From the NCBI GenBank assembly GCA_963750395.1, contig CAVVQM010000012.1, positions 1-64,000 of the forward strand: a stretch of DNA of 64,000 nucleotides, given 5' to 3'. The notes under the pieces are model-generated. The model had not been told where the DNA came from and made no database searches. It was given only the letters and a program-made list of their open reading frames with translations. Shown piece after piece: positions 1 to 9,899 of the stretch; within the stretch, counting starts at the first letter, position 1, and each line of letters starts with the position of its first letter. The position numbers were made by a program, and so were the translations under genes. This DNA comes from JADJPO01 sp963750395. Its GTDB lineage: Bacteria; Actinomycetota; Actinomycetes; Actinomycetales; Kineosporiaceae.

Positions 1-201
1 CGCAACGCCCCGCGCGAATGGGTCGGCAGCGTGTTGACTTTTGTCAACAGCATCGGCTTTTCGATCTCGGTTCTGACCATCGGCGCATTCGGCTGGATGG
101 CGAGCATCTGGCCGCTGGCCGTCGTGCTGCCCTGGCTTGCGCTCGGCCCGCTTCTGGGGTGGCTGGCGATGCGGCCGCTGGTGCGTGAAGGTCGCATGTG
201 A
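1..201 (+). CDS. MFS transporter, C-terminal fragment
   Basis: The reading frame is open from base 1 and ends with TGA at 199-201. It encodes 66 residues without a start, so the gene enters from outside the window. The sequence holds two hydrophobic helices separated by a short polar turn (residues about 12-35 and 36-58) and ends in a basic tail (MRPLVREGRM), as the last two helices of a major facilitator permease do. Substrate cannot be inferred. It belongs to the betaproteobacterial section. Confidence 0.6.
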   Translation, partial: RNAPREWVGSVLTFVNSIGFSISVLTIGAFGWMASIWPLAVVLPWLALGPLLGWLAMRPLVREGRM

Positions 202-223
202 AGGCATCCGGCAGAATGTTTGC

Positions 224-1085
224 ATGAGCGCGCAGCACACCCAGCCCGTTACGCCCGCCCTGCGGCAGTGGATCGTCGAACAGGTCCGAGCCGGGCATTC
301 GCACGAGGCCGTGCTGAAGTCGATGCTCGACAGCGGCTGGGCCGAAGACGTGGCCATCGTCGCGCTGGAGGAGACCCTCGAAGCGTTCGTCGCCTCGCAC
401 GCGCGCGCCAACGGCCTGCCCGAGCCCGTGCTGGTGCCGCAGCCGCTGGGCGGCGACGGTGCCGCCAGCGTGCTGGGCGGGCGACCGCGAGGTGCAGCTG
501 CTGGTGAACCTGCGCGCGCCGCGGCTCGATCGTCTTCGGCGGGCTGCTCTCGACGACGAATGCGACGCGCTGGTCGACGCTGGCCGGCGCGGCTGGCGCG
601 TTCGGAGACCGTGCAGCACGCGACCGGTGCCAGCGAGGTCAACGAGGCGCGCACCAGCGAGGGCATGTTCTTCGAGCGCGGCGAGAACGCGCTGTGCGCG
701 CGCATCGAGGCGCGCATCGCCGCGCTGCTCGACTGGCCGGTCGAGAACGGCGAAGGCCTGCAGGTGCTGCGCTACCGGCCCGGGCGCCGAATACAAGCCG
801 CACTACGACTATTTCGATCCGGCGCAACCCGGCACGCCGGCCATCCTGCAGCGCGGCGGGCAGCGGGTGGCCACGCTCGTGACCTACCTCAACACGCCGC
901 GCCGTGGCGGGGCGACGATCTTCCCCGACGTGCAGCTCGATGTCGCGCCGATCAAGGGCAACGCCGTCTTTTTCAGCTACGACCGGCCGCACCCCATGAC
1001 GCTCAGCCTGCATGGCGGCGCGCCGGTGCTGGAAGGCGAAAAATGGGTGGCCACCAAGTGGCTGCGGCAGGGGCGCTTCAGCTGA
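224..1085 (+). CDS. Prolyl 4-hydroxylase-like 2OG-Fe(II) oxygenase (frameshifted)
   Basis: About 285 residues once frames are joined. It begins with ATG at 224 and ends with TGA at 1083-1085, but the frame changes at least twice (around 470-480 and 540-600), probably through base-call indels. The C-terminal half is a clear 2-oxoglutarate/Fe(II) dioxygenase core: the proximal iron ligands lie in HYDYFDP near 808, the distal His in DRPHPMT near 990, and the 2OG-anchoring basic residue in EKWVATKW near 1040. The family hydroxylates proline or other protein side chains; the bacterial target is unknown. It lies just downstream of the MFS fragment. Confidence 0.7.
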
Positions 1086-1220
1086 ACTGCGGCGGCAGGC
1101 CGTCTGATGCAGTGCGTTACTGAAAAGCACGCCCTGACCGTCAACCGCCGCGCCCCGGATGCCGTTAGCTTGCGCGGGAACCGATTTTCGGCCCCGCAGC
1201 GCACCTCCACCGGAGTTCCC

Positions 1221-1397
1221 ATGAAGAAGCTCATCGCCGCACTGATTGCCTCCAGCTTTGCCTTCGGTGCCTATGCGGCGCAGCCGACCGGCACGGCGTC
1301 GACCGACACCAGCGTCTCGGCCCCGAAGAAAGCAACGGTTGCCAAGAAGCCCGTGAAGAAGCACAAGCGCACCGTGCGCCACGCCAAGATGGCCTGA
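1221..1397 (+). CDS. Small exported Lys/Ala-rich protein
   Basis: A 58-residue protein starting at ATG 1221. Residues 1-19 form a classical signal peptide (MKK, a hydrophobic stretch, then AYAA as a likely signal peptidase I site). The mature part is short, rich in Lys, Thr and Ala and strongly basic (KKPVKKHKR), without a recognised domain. It is probably periplasmic. A terminator follows within 25 bases, so it is likely monocistronic. Function unknown. Confidence 0.7.
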   Translation: MKKLIAALIASSFAFGAYAAQPTGTASTDTSVSAPKKATVAKKPVKKHKRTVRHAKMA

Positions 1398-1419
1398 GCG
1401 CCCCCGCGCCCACTGAAGC

Positions 1420-1441
1420 CCCGGCCTCGCCGGGTTTTTTT
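1420..1441 (+). terminator. Rho-independent terminator
   Basis: A perfect 6-bp GC stem (CCCGGC/GCCGGG) with a 3-base loop is followed by seven T residues, directly after the small exported protein gene. Confidence 0.9.
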
Positions 1442-1581
1442 ACGCCCGCGCCGCAGGCTCGGATGGGCGCCGAGCCGACTAACGTGCAGCCGTCGCAAGA
1501 ATCGGGTGGCCCGGCCCCGGGTGCGCGCCGATACTGGCAATCCTCCCTTCCATTTGATCCCTTCGCGTCCCTCCTGCCGTC

Positions 1582-2474
1582 GTGAATCGCGCCAACCTTG
1601 TCCGTCTGCTGAGTCTTGCCGCCTTGTGGGGCGCGTCGTTCCTGTTCATGCGCATCGGCGCGCCCGTGCTCGGGCCCGTCTGGCTGATCGCCGCGCGCGT
1701 CGGTTCGGCCGGACTGTTCCTGCTCGTGATCGCGCTGTGGCTGGGCAAGCAGTTGCACGCGGGCGCGCACTGGCGGCACTACCTCGTGCTGGGGCTGCTC
1801 AACTCCGCCGTGCCCTTCCTGCTGATCGCCTACGCAGCGCAGACGCTTTCGGCCTCGGTGCTGTCGGTGCTCAATGCCACGGCGCCGATTTCCGGCGCGG
1901 TGCTGGGGGCGCTGGCGTCGCGGCAGATGGTCTCGGGCAAGGTGCTGCTCGGTCTGGCGCTGGGTGTGGCGGGGTGGCCTTGCTCGTGGGCTTCGACCGC
2001 GTCGCGCTGCGTCCGGGAGCCGGGCTCGCGGTTGCAGCGGGTGTGGCGGCCGCGTTCTCCTACGGTCTTGCCAGCGTCTATGCCAAGTCCGCTCCCAAGG
2101 TCGATTCCTTTGCCAACGCCCACGGGTGCATGTGGGCAGCCACACTGCTGCTCGCGCCCGCCGTGCCCTTCTTTCCGGCCCATGCGGCGCCTGGGCCCGG
2201 CGTGGTTGCTGCGGTCCTGGCGCTGGGGGTGCTGTGCAGTGGGGTCGCCTACCTGCTGTACTTCCGGCTCATCGACGAGCTGGGCCCTGCACCCGCGTTG
2301 ACGGTGACGTTCCTGATCCCGCTGTTCGGCGTGTTGTGGGGCAGCGTGTTCCTCGGTGAGCCGGTCGGCTGGCACACACTGGCGGGCGGGCTGACGGTGC
2401 TGGCGGGGACGGCACTCGTTACGGGCTACACGCCGCGCAGCCTGTGGTCGACCGAGGCGGCGATCCGTGTCTGA
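1582..2474 (+). CDS. EamA/DMT-family transporter (one frameshift)
   Basis: Ten-helix drug/metabolite transporter of about 297 residues. The start is GTG at 1582 (residues NRANLVRLLSLAALWG), and the first helix carries the usual W-G-xSF-L-R pattern. The frame shifts by one base around 1970-1980, inside helix 5, and continues as VALLVGFDRVAL to the stop at 2472-2474. Two EamA halves are visible, the second ending near PLFGVLWGSVFLGEP. The family exports metabolites or amino acids; the substrate is not predictable. The next gene overlaps its last codons. Confidence 0.85.
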
Positions 2475-3335
2475 GCGCAAAGCCGACGCCGACGCCGCGC
2501 TGCAGGCCGCGCACTACGCCTGCGTGGCGCGCGCCATCGCGTACCTGCGGGCGCACGCGACGGCGCAGCCCAGCCTGGCCGACGTGGCCGCTGCCGCGGC
2601 CTGAGCGAGCACCACCTGCAGCGCGTGTTCAGCGCCTGGGCCGGCGTGTCGCCCAAGCGCTTCCTGCAGTTCCTGACGAAGGAGCATGCTTTGGGCTGCC
2701 TGCGCCAGAGCACGACCCTTGACGCGGCGCTCGACGTCGGGCTCTCGGGCCCAAGCCGGCTGCACGACCTGATGGTGCAGACCGTGGCGCTGACGCCCGG
2801 CGAGATCCGCGCGCGCGGCGCTGGCGTGGCGCTGCGCCACGCGTCGGCGGCCACGCCGTTCGGCCCCGCCTTCATCGCCTGGACGGCGCGCGGCATCTGC
2901 TTCCTGGCCTTCCACGATGGCGACGATGCGGTGCCACTGGCCGACGTGCGCGCCGACTGGCCGCTGGCCGAGGTGCAACTCGACACGGCCGGGGCGGCGG
3001 CCTGGGCGGCACGCATCTTCGTGCGCAGCCCGGGCGCCGGCCCACTGCATGTGGTGCTGCAGGGCACCAACTTCCAGCTTGCGGTGTGGGAAGCGCTGAT
3101 GCGCGTGGCGCCCGGCGCGCCGGTGAGCTACACGCAGCTCTCGGCCATGGCCGGGGCGCCGCGTGCGCAGCGCGCCGTCGGCAGCGCCCTGGCTGCCAAC
3201 CGCGTGAGCTACCTGATTCCTTGCCACCGCGTCATCCGCGGTGACGGCGACAGCGGCCACTACCGCTGGGGCGCCGACCGCAAGCGGGCGCTGCTGGCGT
3301 GGGAAGCAGCGCGCAGCGACGTCGCGGGGCGCTGA
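2467..3335 (+). CDS. Ada-like methylated-DNA-protein cysteine methyltransferase with AraC HTH (one frameshift)
   Basis: About 289 residues reconstructed. GTG 2467 overlaps the previous stop. Residues about 1-100 are an AraC-type helix-turn-helix (SEHHLQRVFSAWAGVSPKRF); residues about 200-285 are the O6-alkylguanine transferase domain with the acceptor cysteine in PCHRVI (about 3222-3239) and the Arg finger upstream in APRAQRAVG. The Ada N-terminal zinc/phosphotriester domain is absent, as in many shorter Ada homologues. One base is lost around 2600, turning the frame within the HTH. Role: direct reversal of O6-alkylguanine, possibly coupled to gene activation. Confidence 0.85.
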
Positions 3336-3510
3336 GCAAGACGGCACCCGTCCTCGCAGCTGCGCAAACGGCCGCGTCGCAGCCGCTGTTCGCGGGTGCC
3401 GCGGTGTGGCTGGTGCAGCGCCGACAGTCGCTCCAAGCCCAGCGGCCGCCCCCCGTCCGCGCTGCTCGGATCGGTGACCAGGCGCGCGCCGCGCCCATTT
3501 CCAGACAAAG

Positions 3511-3540
3511 AAAAAGCCACCTGCGCAGAACGCAGGTGGC
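3511..3540 (-). terminator. Rho-independent terminator of the DEAD-box gene
   Basis: A perfect 10-bp inverted repeat (GCCACCTGCG and its complement, loop of five) is followed on the minus strand by a T run at 3515-3511. It sits about 45 bases after the helicase stop. Confidence 0.9.
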
Positions 3541-3582
3541 TGCTGGAGCACCGCCAAAGGCGGGCTCAGACGTTCGGGACGC

Positions 3583-5052
3583 TCAGCGCTTGGGCTGCGT
3601 CGAACGCGGCGCGGGCGCGCCGTCACGTCGGTCGCTGCTGCGCGCGGGGCCCTGCGAGCGGCCGGCACCCGAAGGCGCGTGGCGCGCCGGCGCAGCGTGA
3701 CCGCCGCCCGCACCACCGGCGTGGCCGGGGCGAGCGGGTGAGGCATGGCGCGCGTCGCCGCGGTGACCACCGCCGCCACCGCCACCGCCACCGCGCCCGG
3801 ACGGCCGCCGCGGCCACCGCCACCGCCACCCGAGGACGCATGCCAGGCCCGCGCCACACCGATGCCATGCGACCCAGCACGATCGGCTCGGCGCTTCTCG
3901 TTGGCTGGCGGGGCGAAGCCGGACGATCTTCCTGCGGGATCTCGCGCTTGATCAGCCGCTCGATGTCGCGCAGGAAGCCGTCCTCGTCCACGCAGACCAG
4001 CGACACCGCCTCGCCCTGCGCGCCGGCACGGCCGGTGCGGCCGATGCGGTGCACGTAGTCTTCCGGCACGTTGGGCAGCTCGTAGTTGACGACGTGCGGC
4101 AGCTCGTCGATGTCGAGGCCGCGCGCCGCGACGTCGGTCGCGACCAGCACCGTGCAGCTCGCCGGCCTTGAAGTCGGCCAGCGCCTTGGTGCGCGCGTTC
4201 TGGCTCTTGTTGCCGTGGATCGCCATGGCGCTGATGCCCTGGCTTGTTCAGCTGCTCGGCCAGGCGGTTGGCGCCGTGCTTCGTGCGCGTGAACACCAGC
4301 ACCTGGTGCCAGTCGTTCGCCTTGATGAGGTGCGACAGCAGGTCCTTCTTCATCTCGCGGCCGACCGGGTGCACGTGCTGCTCGATCTTGTCGGCGGTCT
4401 GGTTGCGGCGCGCGACTTCGATCAGCGCCGGCTTGTTCAGCAGCCGGTCGGCCAGCGCCTTGATCTCGTCGCTGAACGTGGCCGAGAACAGCAGGCTCTG
4501 CCTCTTCTGCGGCAGCAGCGCGAGCACCTGCTTGATGTCGTGGATGAAGCCCATGTCGAGCATGCGGTCGGCTTCGTCGAGCACGAAGATCTCGATGTGC
4601 GACAGGTCGAGCGTGCGCTGCTGGAGGTGGTCGAGCAGGCGGCCCGGCGTGGCGACCAGGATGTCGACGCCGCGTGCGCAGCTTGTCGATCTGCGGCTTC
4701 ATGCCGACGCCGCCGAAGATCACCATGCTGGTGAGCGTCGGTGTGCTTGCCGTAGATGCGCACGCTTTCCTCGACCTGGGCGGCGAGTTCGCGCGTCGGG
4801 GTGAGGATCAGCGCGCGGATCGGCACGCTGGCCGCTGCGCGTCGCGCACCGGCGGGCTGGCGCAAAAGGCGGTGCAGCATCGGCAGCACGAAGCCGGCGG
4901 TCTTGCCGGTGCCGGTCTGGGCGCCGGCGAGCAGTCGCCGCCGGCGAGCACGGCGGGGATGGCCTGGGCCTGGATCGGCGTGGGCGTGGTGTAGCCCTGT
5001 CGTGCACGGCGCGCAGCAGCGGCTCGGCAAGGCCGAGGGTGTCAAAGGACAT
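3583..5052 (-). CDS. rhlE: DEAD-box RNA helicase, RhlE type (several frameshifts)
   Basis: ATG at 5052 (MSFDTLGL) to TGA at 3583-3585, about 485 residues. The reading frame breaks near 5000, 4935, 4820, 4750, 4680, 4245, 4160 and 3920. Helicase motifs can be followed in order: Q-motif region, motif I AQTGTGKT, motif Ia TPTRELAAQV, motif II DEAD (LDEADRMLDMGF), motif III SATFS, and motif VI HRIGRTGRAG. The C-terminal tail is Arg/Gly/Pro-rich, as in RhlE proteins of Burkholderiales. Role: RNA remodelling in ribosome assembly or mRNA decay. The broken frame is most easily explained by sequencing errors because every motif is conserved. Confidence 0.85.
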
Positions 5053-5484
5053 GGGATTCCAACGAGGAGATCGGCCTGTCGCTCTAGATCCGGGCGCCAG
5101 TCGCAGGCAGAAGGGTGGGTGAGCCGAAGCGGCTCAGTCGGATGACGTCAGCGCAGTGACTGGTGACTGCGCTGGTCTGCAACATATTGTAAATTGCGGG
5201 CTCAGTAATTACCCGAATTCCGCCTGCAGCACGGGGCATCGGGTGGCAGGCACACACAGACAGTGCCGCCAATGCCGGCCGGCAAGGTCAACGCAGAGGC
5301 CGCGGCGGGCGCGAGAAATCGCTTCGCGGCGACAATAGGGGATCGCGCGCCGCAGTCTGTGGCCTTCGCCTTCGGCTCACTCCCTTAGAGACACCTCCGC
5401 TCAGGCGGCGTCTGACGTTCGCTGCGGCGCACGTCCGGCCCGCCCGATGGGGGTGGCCCATTGACTTCACTCTCGGACCAGGAC
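5053..5484. other. Intergenic region between rhlE and ettA
   Basis: Divergent spacer of 432 bases with lower GC content than its surroundings around 5170-5225. It should hold the promoters of both flanking genes. I see no convincing small gene or RNA in it. Confidence 0.5.
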
Positions 5485-5709
5485 ATGGCGCAGTACGTCT
5501 TCACGATGAACCGCGTGGGCAAGATCGTCCCGCCCAAGCGCAGATCCTCAAGAACATTTCGCTCAGCTTCTTCCCGGGCGCCAAGATCGGCATGCTCGGG
5601 CTCAACGGCTCGGGCAAGTAGACGCTGCTCAAGATCATGGCGGGCGTCGACAACGACATCGAGGGCGAAGCCACGCCGATGCCGGGCCTGAAGATCGGGT
5701 ACCTGCCGC
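5485..5709 (+). pseudogene. ettA: Energy-dependent translational throttle protein EttA, N-terminal fragment
   Basis: ATG 5485 begins MAQYVFTMNRVGKIVPPK, typical of the ABC-F protein EttA. A base is missing near 5540 (frame change before QILKNISLSFFPG). The Walker A reads GLNGSGK-stop-TLLK because the expected Ser codon after Lys is TAG (5620-5622). The frame continues to KIGYLP and then ends abruptly at 5708, where unrelated actinobacterial sequence begins. About 75 of roughly 555 residues are present. EttA binds the ribosomal E site and gates translation by ATP/ADP ratio. Confidence 0.85.
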
Positions 5710-5713
5710 ATCG
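5706..5713. other. Chimeric junction between two genomes
   Basis: Left of 5708 the plus strand encodes EttA up to KIGYLP; from 5709-5711 rightward the minus strand encodes an actinobacterial epimerase that is cut just after its YGAAK catalytic motif. Only about two bases (CA) fit both genes. Gene content and codon style change at the same point. Confidence 0.85.
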
Positions 5714-6218
5714 CCGTCTTCGCCGCCCCGTACAGACCGTCGGGGCGAGGCGGATCGCCGGGATTCACTGGCAAGTCCACCGCGGCCCCCGCCAGCATGT
5801 CGACCTCAGACCAGCCCACCACGTGATTCGACGACGCCAACACCACCCGACGGCACCGTCCTGCCACAGCGCCGTCGAGCACGTTGCGAGTGCCGTCGAT
5901 GTCGACTTCCCGCAATCCCTCCCAGCCGGCGTAGGCCCCGTGCGCCAGGTGCAGAACGACATCCGCGTCGGCCACCAGCTTGACCATCGGCTGCCGCTCC
6001 CCACCCGACAGCTCGTGGACCTCCGCCCAGTGCTCCGGCTCCTGCACCGGTGTCAGGTCCACGCCGATCAGCGAGTGATCCGGGCTCATTGCCCGAGCCA
6101 GGATCGTCCCCAAGACACCGGCCGCTCCCGTGATCAACACCCGCGGACGCGCGGCAGCAGGGCGGTCCTCCCGACCGACACGCGCGGTTGCGGACACCGG
6201 GATCTCGGTCTGACTCAC
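5709..6218 (-). CDS. NAD-dependent epimerase/dehydratase (SDR), C-terminus missing
   Basis: GTG at 6218 is preceded by AGGAGG. The 170 residues present include the Rossmann fold signature (RVLITGAAGVLG, residues about 26-37), an acidic residue ending beta-2 (GVDLTP), the conserved ADVVLHLAH strand, the SSNHVVG segment with the catalytic Ser, and the YxxxK pair (YGAAK) right at the junction. The last third, including the substrate-binding helices, is missing. Extended SDRs of this type act on sugar nucleotides or related polyols. Confidence 0.8.
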
Positions 6219-6312
6219 TCGGCCTCCTCGCCACCCGTCCGATCTGCACCAATTGTCGTGGGCCATCCGACCACACTCGGGCGGATCAGCACAGCATGCG
6301 CGGCCGAAAGAC

Positions 6313-6696
6313 TCAGCCCTCCCGCGCGTCCTCCCGCTCCGTCAGGGACTCCAGAGCAGCCACGCGCTGGCGCAGTTCGCGGATCTCCGCCCGCACGTCG
6401 CTCAGCTCCTGGACGACGGCATCGACGCGGGATCCGTCAGCGCCGGCATCGGATGGTTGCGGCAGGGATGACCTCACGAAGACCCCGCTGCCGTGACGCG
6501 GCACGAGCAGGCCTTCGTCGACGAGCTTGCTGACGGCACTGCGGACGGTGTTGCGCGCCACCCCGTAGCGCAGGGTCAGGTCATTCGTCGACGGGATCTG
6601 ACCGCCCGGGGCGAACTCGCCGCTCAGGATCGCAGCCCGCAAGGCGTCCGCGATCTGGAGATACGGCGGACGTGGGTCATCGGGCTGCAGGGTCAC
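6313..6696 (-). CDS. GntR-family transcriptional regulator, short form
   Basis: 127 residues from GTG 6696. Residues 8-75 are a winged helix of the GntR family (PPYLQIADALRAAILSGEF, then PSTNDLTLRYGVARNTVRSAV and a wing with GSGVFVR). Instead of a ligand-binding domain there is a short spacer and a coiled coil (about residues 95-120, heptads of Leu/Val), so it is probably a dimer without a classic effector pocket. It is divergent from the WhiB-like operon, with a palindrome over the facing promoter, the layout of KorSA-type repressors in actinobacterial integrative elements. Confidence 0.88.
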   Translation of the reverse strand: MTLQPDDPRPPYLQIADALRAAILSGEFAPGGQIPSTNDLTLRYGVARNTVRSAVSKLVDEGLLVPRHGSGVFVRSSLPQPSDAGADGSRVDAVVQELSDVRAEIRELRQRVAALESLTEREDAREG

Positions 6697-6748
6697 ACAA
6701 CCAGCCTAGGGCCGAGGTAACGAGAGTCCAGATCCTGGTGATCCATAC

Positions 6749-6782
6749 TGTGTTGACACACCTAGCACTGTCGTCATAGATT
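6749..6782 (+). promoter_or_regulatory. Promoter of the whiB-like operon with overlapping palindrome
   Basis: TTGACA at 6753-6758, an 18-base spacer, then TAGATT at 6777-6782, close to sigma-70/HrdB consensus. The -35 lies inside the inverted repeat TGTGT-TG-ACACA (6749-6760), a plausible operator for the adjacent GntR repressor. About 150 bases of leader separate it from the ATG at 6939. Confidence 0.6.
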
Positions 6783-6938
6783 GACGTCTCAGCAGGGGGC
6801 ACGACATCCCACACAGATCGACGTGAGTGCTTCCGGCCGTGTGTGTCTCGCGGTTCAGCGCGACGAAAGGAACGCCTCGGCGGTGCGTCAACACCGCCGA
6901 GGCCAATGCACCAGAAACCCAATCCGAGGGAGTCTTCG

Positions 6939-7445
6939 ATGCCATTTCAGGGTACCCGTGTGCCTGCAACCGGCCCTTCGACGGCCGGTGACTGGCGGCA
7001 TGAGGCCGCCTGCAAGGACCACGATCCGGAGCTGTTCTTCCCGTCCGAACGGGCCAGGTCCGAGCTGGTGAGGGTGCAGGAGGGGACAGCGAAGGCGATC
7101 TGCCAGTCGTGTCCGGTGATGGGGCGCTGCCTGGCGATCGCCTTGGCCGATCGCGAGCAGTTCGGGATCTGGGGCGGGCTGACGCCGCGGGAGCGCCGGG
7201 CGATCCTCACGGCCAGGGCCGAAGCCGCTTCGGAGCAACGGATGGCGCGGCGGTGGCGTCGTGAGCGGAGTCCCGTCGGCCCGCGATCAGGCCCTGCACT
7301 GGCGCCAGGCCGAGGCCGAGCTGCGGTCGATGGCCTCGCAGGAGGCGGACACAGCCCGCGCGATCGCCACCGAGGAGCGCGCAGACGTCGCCCAGAGGAT
7401 CGCCGAGGCTGCCGGCCGAGAGCACGTCGAGCGCACGCTGACTGA
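6939..7445 (+). CDS. WhiB-family Fe-S transcription factor of the mobile element
   Basis: ATG 6939 with GAGGGAG upstream. Residues 25-75 carry the WhiB signature: the first Cys in EAACKDHDPELFF, CQSC, then the fourth Cys after five residues (CPVMGRC), and the GIWGG turn followed by TPRERR. These cysteines bind a [4Fe-4S] cluster, and WhiB proteins act with the principal sigma factor. The natural C-terminus is probably near 7265. The open frame continues to 7445 as an Arg-rich stretch overlapping the next gene, which suggests an indel or a spurious extension. Confidence 0.85.
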   Translation: MPFQGTRVPATGPSTAGDWRHEAACKDHDPELFFPSERARSELVRVQEGTAKAICQSCPVMGRCLAIALADREQFGIWGGLTPRERRAILTARAEAASEQRMARRWRRERSPVGPRSGPALAPGRGRAAVDGLAGGGHSPRDRHRGARRRRPEDRRGCRPRARRAHAD

Positions 7446-7873
7446 GCAGCGAGACCACGCCACCGAGTGGGAGGCTGGCCCTGTGATGGCCCGGACGCCG
7501 CAGCAGGAGGCCTGGATGGCCGGCTACACGCGCGGCGTGCAGTCGGGCTACGACGTGGGCTATGCCGAAGGCGTCGCGGCCCTGGACGATGCGGCCGCGG
7601 CGGTCGCTCAGATGAAGCCGTCTCAGTCGGTCGGGGTCAAGGAACGCCGCGACAGCTACGCGGAGCCGGCGCACTCCGCGGACGAGATCCGCACACAGGC
7701 CGCTCGATCCTGGGGCCTGGCCGATCCCGAGGCCGTCCGGGACGCGGGTCGAGACCGACCGCGAACTGCAGGCCGAACGGCGCGCTGAACAGCAAGCCGA
7801 GCGGCAGGCCGAACAGCAGGCGGCGCAGACACGGGCGCCGGCGTCCGAGCTGTGCCTGGACGACTGGACCTGA
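7261..7873 (+). CDS. Coiled-coil accessory protein of the mobile element (frameshifted)
   Basis: GTG 7261 to TGA 7871-7873, about 203 residues after joining frames near 7745. It is rich in Ala, Glu, Gln and Arg, with long helices (EERADVAQRIAEAAGREHVE) and an Ala/Glu/Gln repeat close to the C-terminus (RAEQQAERQAEQQ). The middle has YTRGVQSGYDVGYAEG. No family is recognised. Its place between the whiB-like gene and the coupling protein suggests a role in transfer or its control. Confidence 0.6.
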
Positions 7874-9899
7874 CCGACGTCGAGGCGCCCTGGCTCCATT
7901 CGGTCAATCCCTTTCTCGTCAATCCCTTTCAACGCTCACTGGAGTTGATTCTTGTGGTGATTCGCTACGCCCAGATCCGGACGCTCGCGTTCAGCGTCGT
8001 CCGGATGCGCTACCGCTACCCGTGGCGGGTCGCCGGCGTCGGCGTCGCGCTGGCCGCCGCCGGTTTGCTGCTCGTCCGGATCGGGCATCCGACACCGGGG
8101 CACCGCCTGGTCGGGCTCGCCGCGCTGGTCATGCTCATGATCACGGCATGGTGGGTGACCCGGCACGTCGGGCGGCCTCAGTCGACCCGGGCGCTCATCA
8201 AGCGCCGGGCGGAACTCGATCAGCGATCCGGCGGGGGCGCGACCGGTCTGGACGTTGCCGAGGTGGCCTCACCGGCCGCGCTGCGGCTGCAGGCCCGAGT
8301 ACTGCGCCCGGCGATCACGACCGGCATGTCGTGGTGGCAGATCCGACGGATGGGTCCACGCCAGCTCGGCGTCCTGGTCGCCAAGACCGGCTTCGGGCTG
8401 CCGTGGGGTCAACAGGTCTGGTCGACCGTTGAGGACGCGACGCTGCGCATCGGCGGGCCGCGGATGGGCAAGACGATCACCCTCGCCCCCTACGGCCTGG
8501 CCGCCCCGGGCGCACTGATCACCACGAGCACCCGGCTCGACCTCGCCGAGGCATTGCACGGCGTCCGGCTGCGCCGCGGCGCCGTCCACATCTTCAACCC
8601 GGCCGCGCTCGGCGGCGTGCCGTCCACCGTCCGCTGGCGCGTCCTGGACGGGTGCGAGGACTACGCCACCGCCAATCGCCGCGCGGCCGACCTCATCCCC
8701 CGCAGCGATGGTGACCGCGACCTGTGGGACACCCAGGCGCGCCGGATCCTGTCCATCCTGCTCAACGCCGCGGCCCTGTCCGGGCGGTCGATGCGCGACG
8801 TCGTCCGCTGGTCGGGCGGGCAGGGCGAGGAGGAACTGAAGGAGGTCGTCAGCGCCCTGCTGGACTCCGAGGACGGCGCCGCCCGGGGCCGCGTGAGCGA
8901 GATCCGCGGATTCTGGGAGACGAACGACCGCACCCGGTCCTCGATCGCGACCACGATGGCGATCCCGCTGGCGTGGCTGAGCGATGCGCGGGCCCGCGCC
9001 CTGGGCGACGCCGAGGTCGGGGACCCAGCGCTGATCGAGATCACCGAGCTGATCCAACGCGGCCAGACCCTGCACCTGCTCGGCCACGAGCAGCACGGCA
9101 CCATCTCGCCGTTGATCGGTGCGTTCGTCGCCGAGATCGCCTACACGGCAAGGACTCTGGCCGCGCAGCACCTCAACGGGCGGCTCGACCCGCCGGTCAC
9201 CATGCTGCTCGACGAGGCCGCGATCGTCGTCCCGGTGCCCCTGGACGAGTGGACCGCCGACATGGGCGGCTCCGGGATCACCCTGCACATCTCGGTGCAG
9301 TCCCTGGCCCAGATGCGTGCCCGATGGGGCACCGACCGAGCCACCGCGCTGCTGGCGAACATCGCCTGCTTCATCATCTTCGGCGGCTCCGCCGTCCACG
9401 ACGATCTGGCCGACATCTCCGCGCTGACCGGCAACCACCGGATGAAGGTCATCGGCATCGATCACACCCACGTCGACCGGGACCGGGACGGGGAGCTTCG
9501 CGGGGAGTACCAATGGGTCCCGGTCCTGTCGGCCGCGCAGATCCGGGCGATGCCACCCGGACAGGTGCTGGTGCTGCGCCGTCATCTGCCCGCCGTGATC
9601 GGTGTGGCACCCCGGCACACGGTCCGTGCCAGGGACCGGGTCCGGTTGCCGCGCAGCCGCGAGGAGGCCGTGGCCCAGCTCGAGGCCGCACTGACCGGCA
9701 GGTCCACCCCGTCGAGCCGCGGGCGGCTGGCCCGCGTCGTCACCGGAGCCACGGCCCGCATACCGATGCCGCGGCGTCGACCGGTCTCCGTGCCGGCGCC
9801 TCGCCGCTCCGTCGATCCCGTCCAGTCCCCGACGAGCACACCAGCGGCCCAGAGGACGGCGTGGAGGGCATCACGCCCCCAGACGGCGGCGACCAGTGA
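7852..9899 (+). CDS. Type IV coupling protein (TraG/VirD4-like conjugal transfer ATPase)
   Basis: About 680 residues. The GTG/ATG region before 8000 is uncertain; MRYRYPWRVAGVGVAL at 8007 could also start it. Two membrane helices (about 8025-8150) are followed by the ATPase: Walker A IGGPRMGKT (8451-8477), Walker B MLLDEAA (9202-9222), and a VirD4-like ISVQSLAQMRARWG helix. It then has a basic, proline-rich tail. The frame shifts near 9830-9890 so that the true stop is likely TGA 9897-9899, overlapping the next start by GTGA. It would link relaxase-bound DNA to a secretion channel. Confidence 0.85.

Noticed and set aside
5620..5622. Recoding of TAG in ettA
   Set aside because: There is no recoding signal, and a one-base change from TCG plus nearby indels makes an error more likely.
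5697..5706. Restriction site GGTACC at the chimeric join as a cloning scar
   Set aside because: The site lies within the ettA codons for G-Y-L and is expected there; it gives no evidence of cloning.
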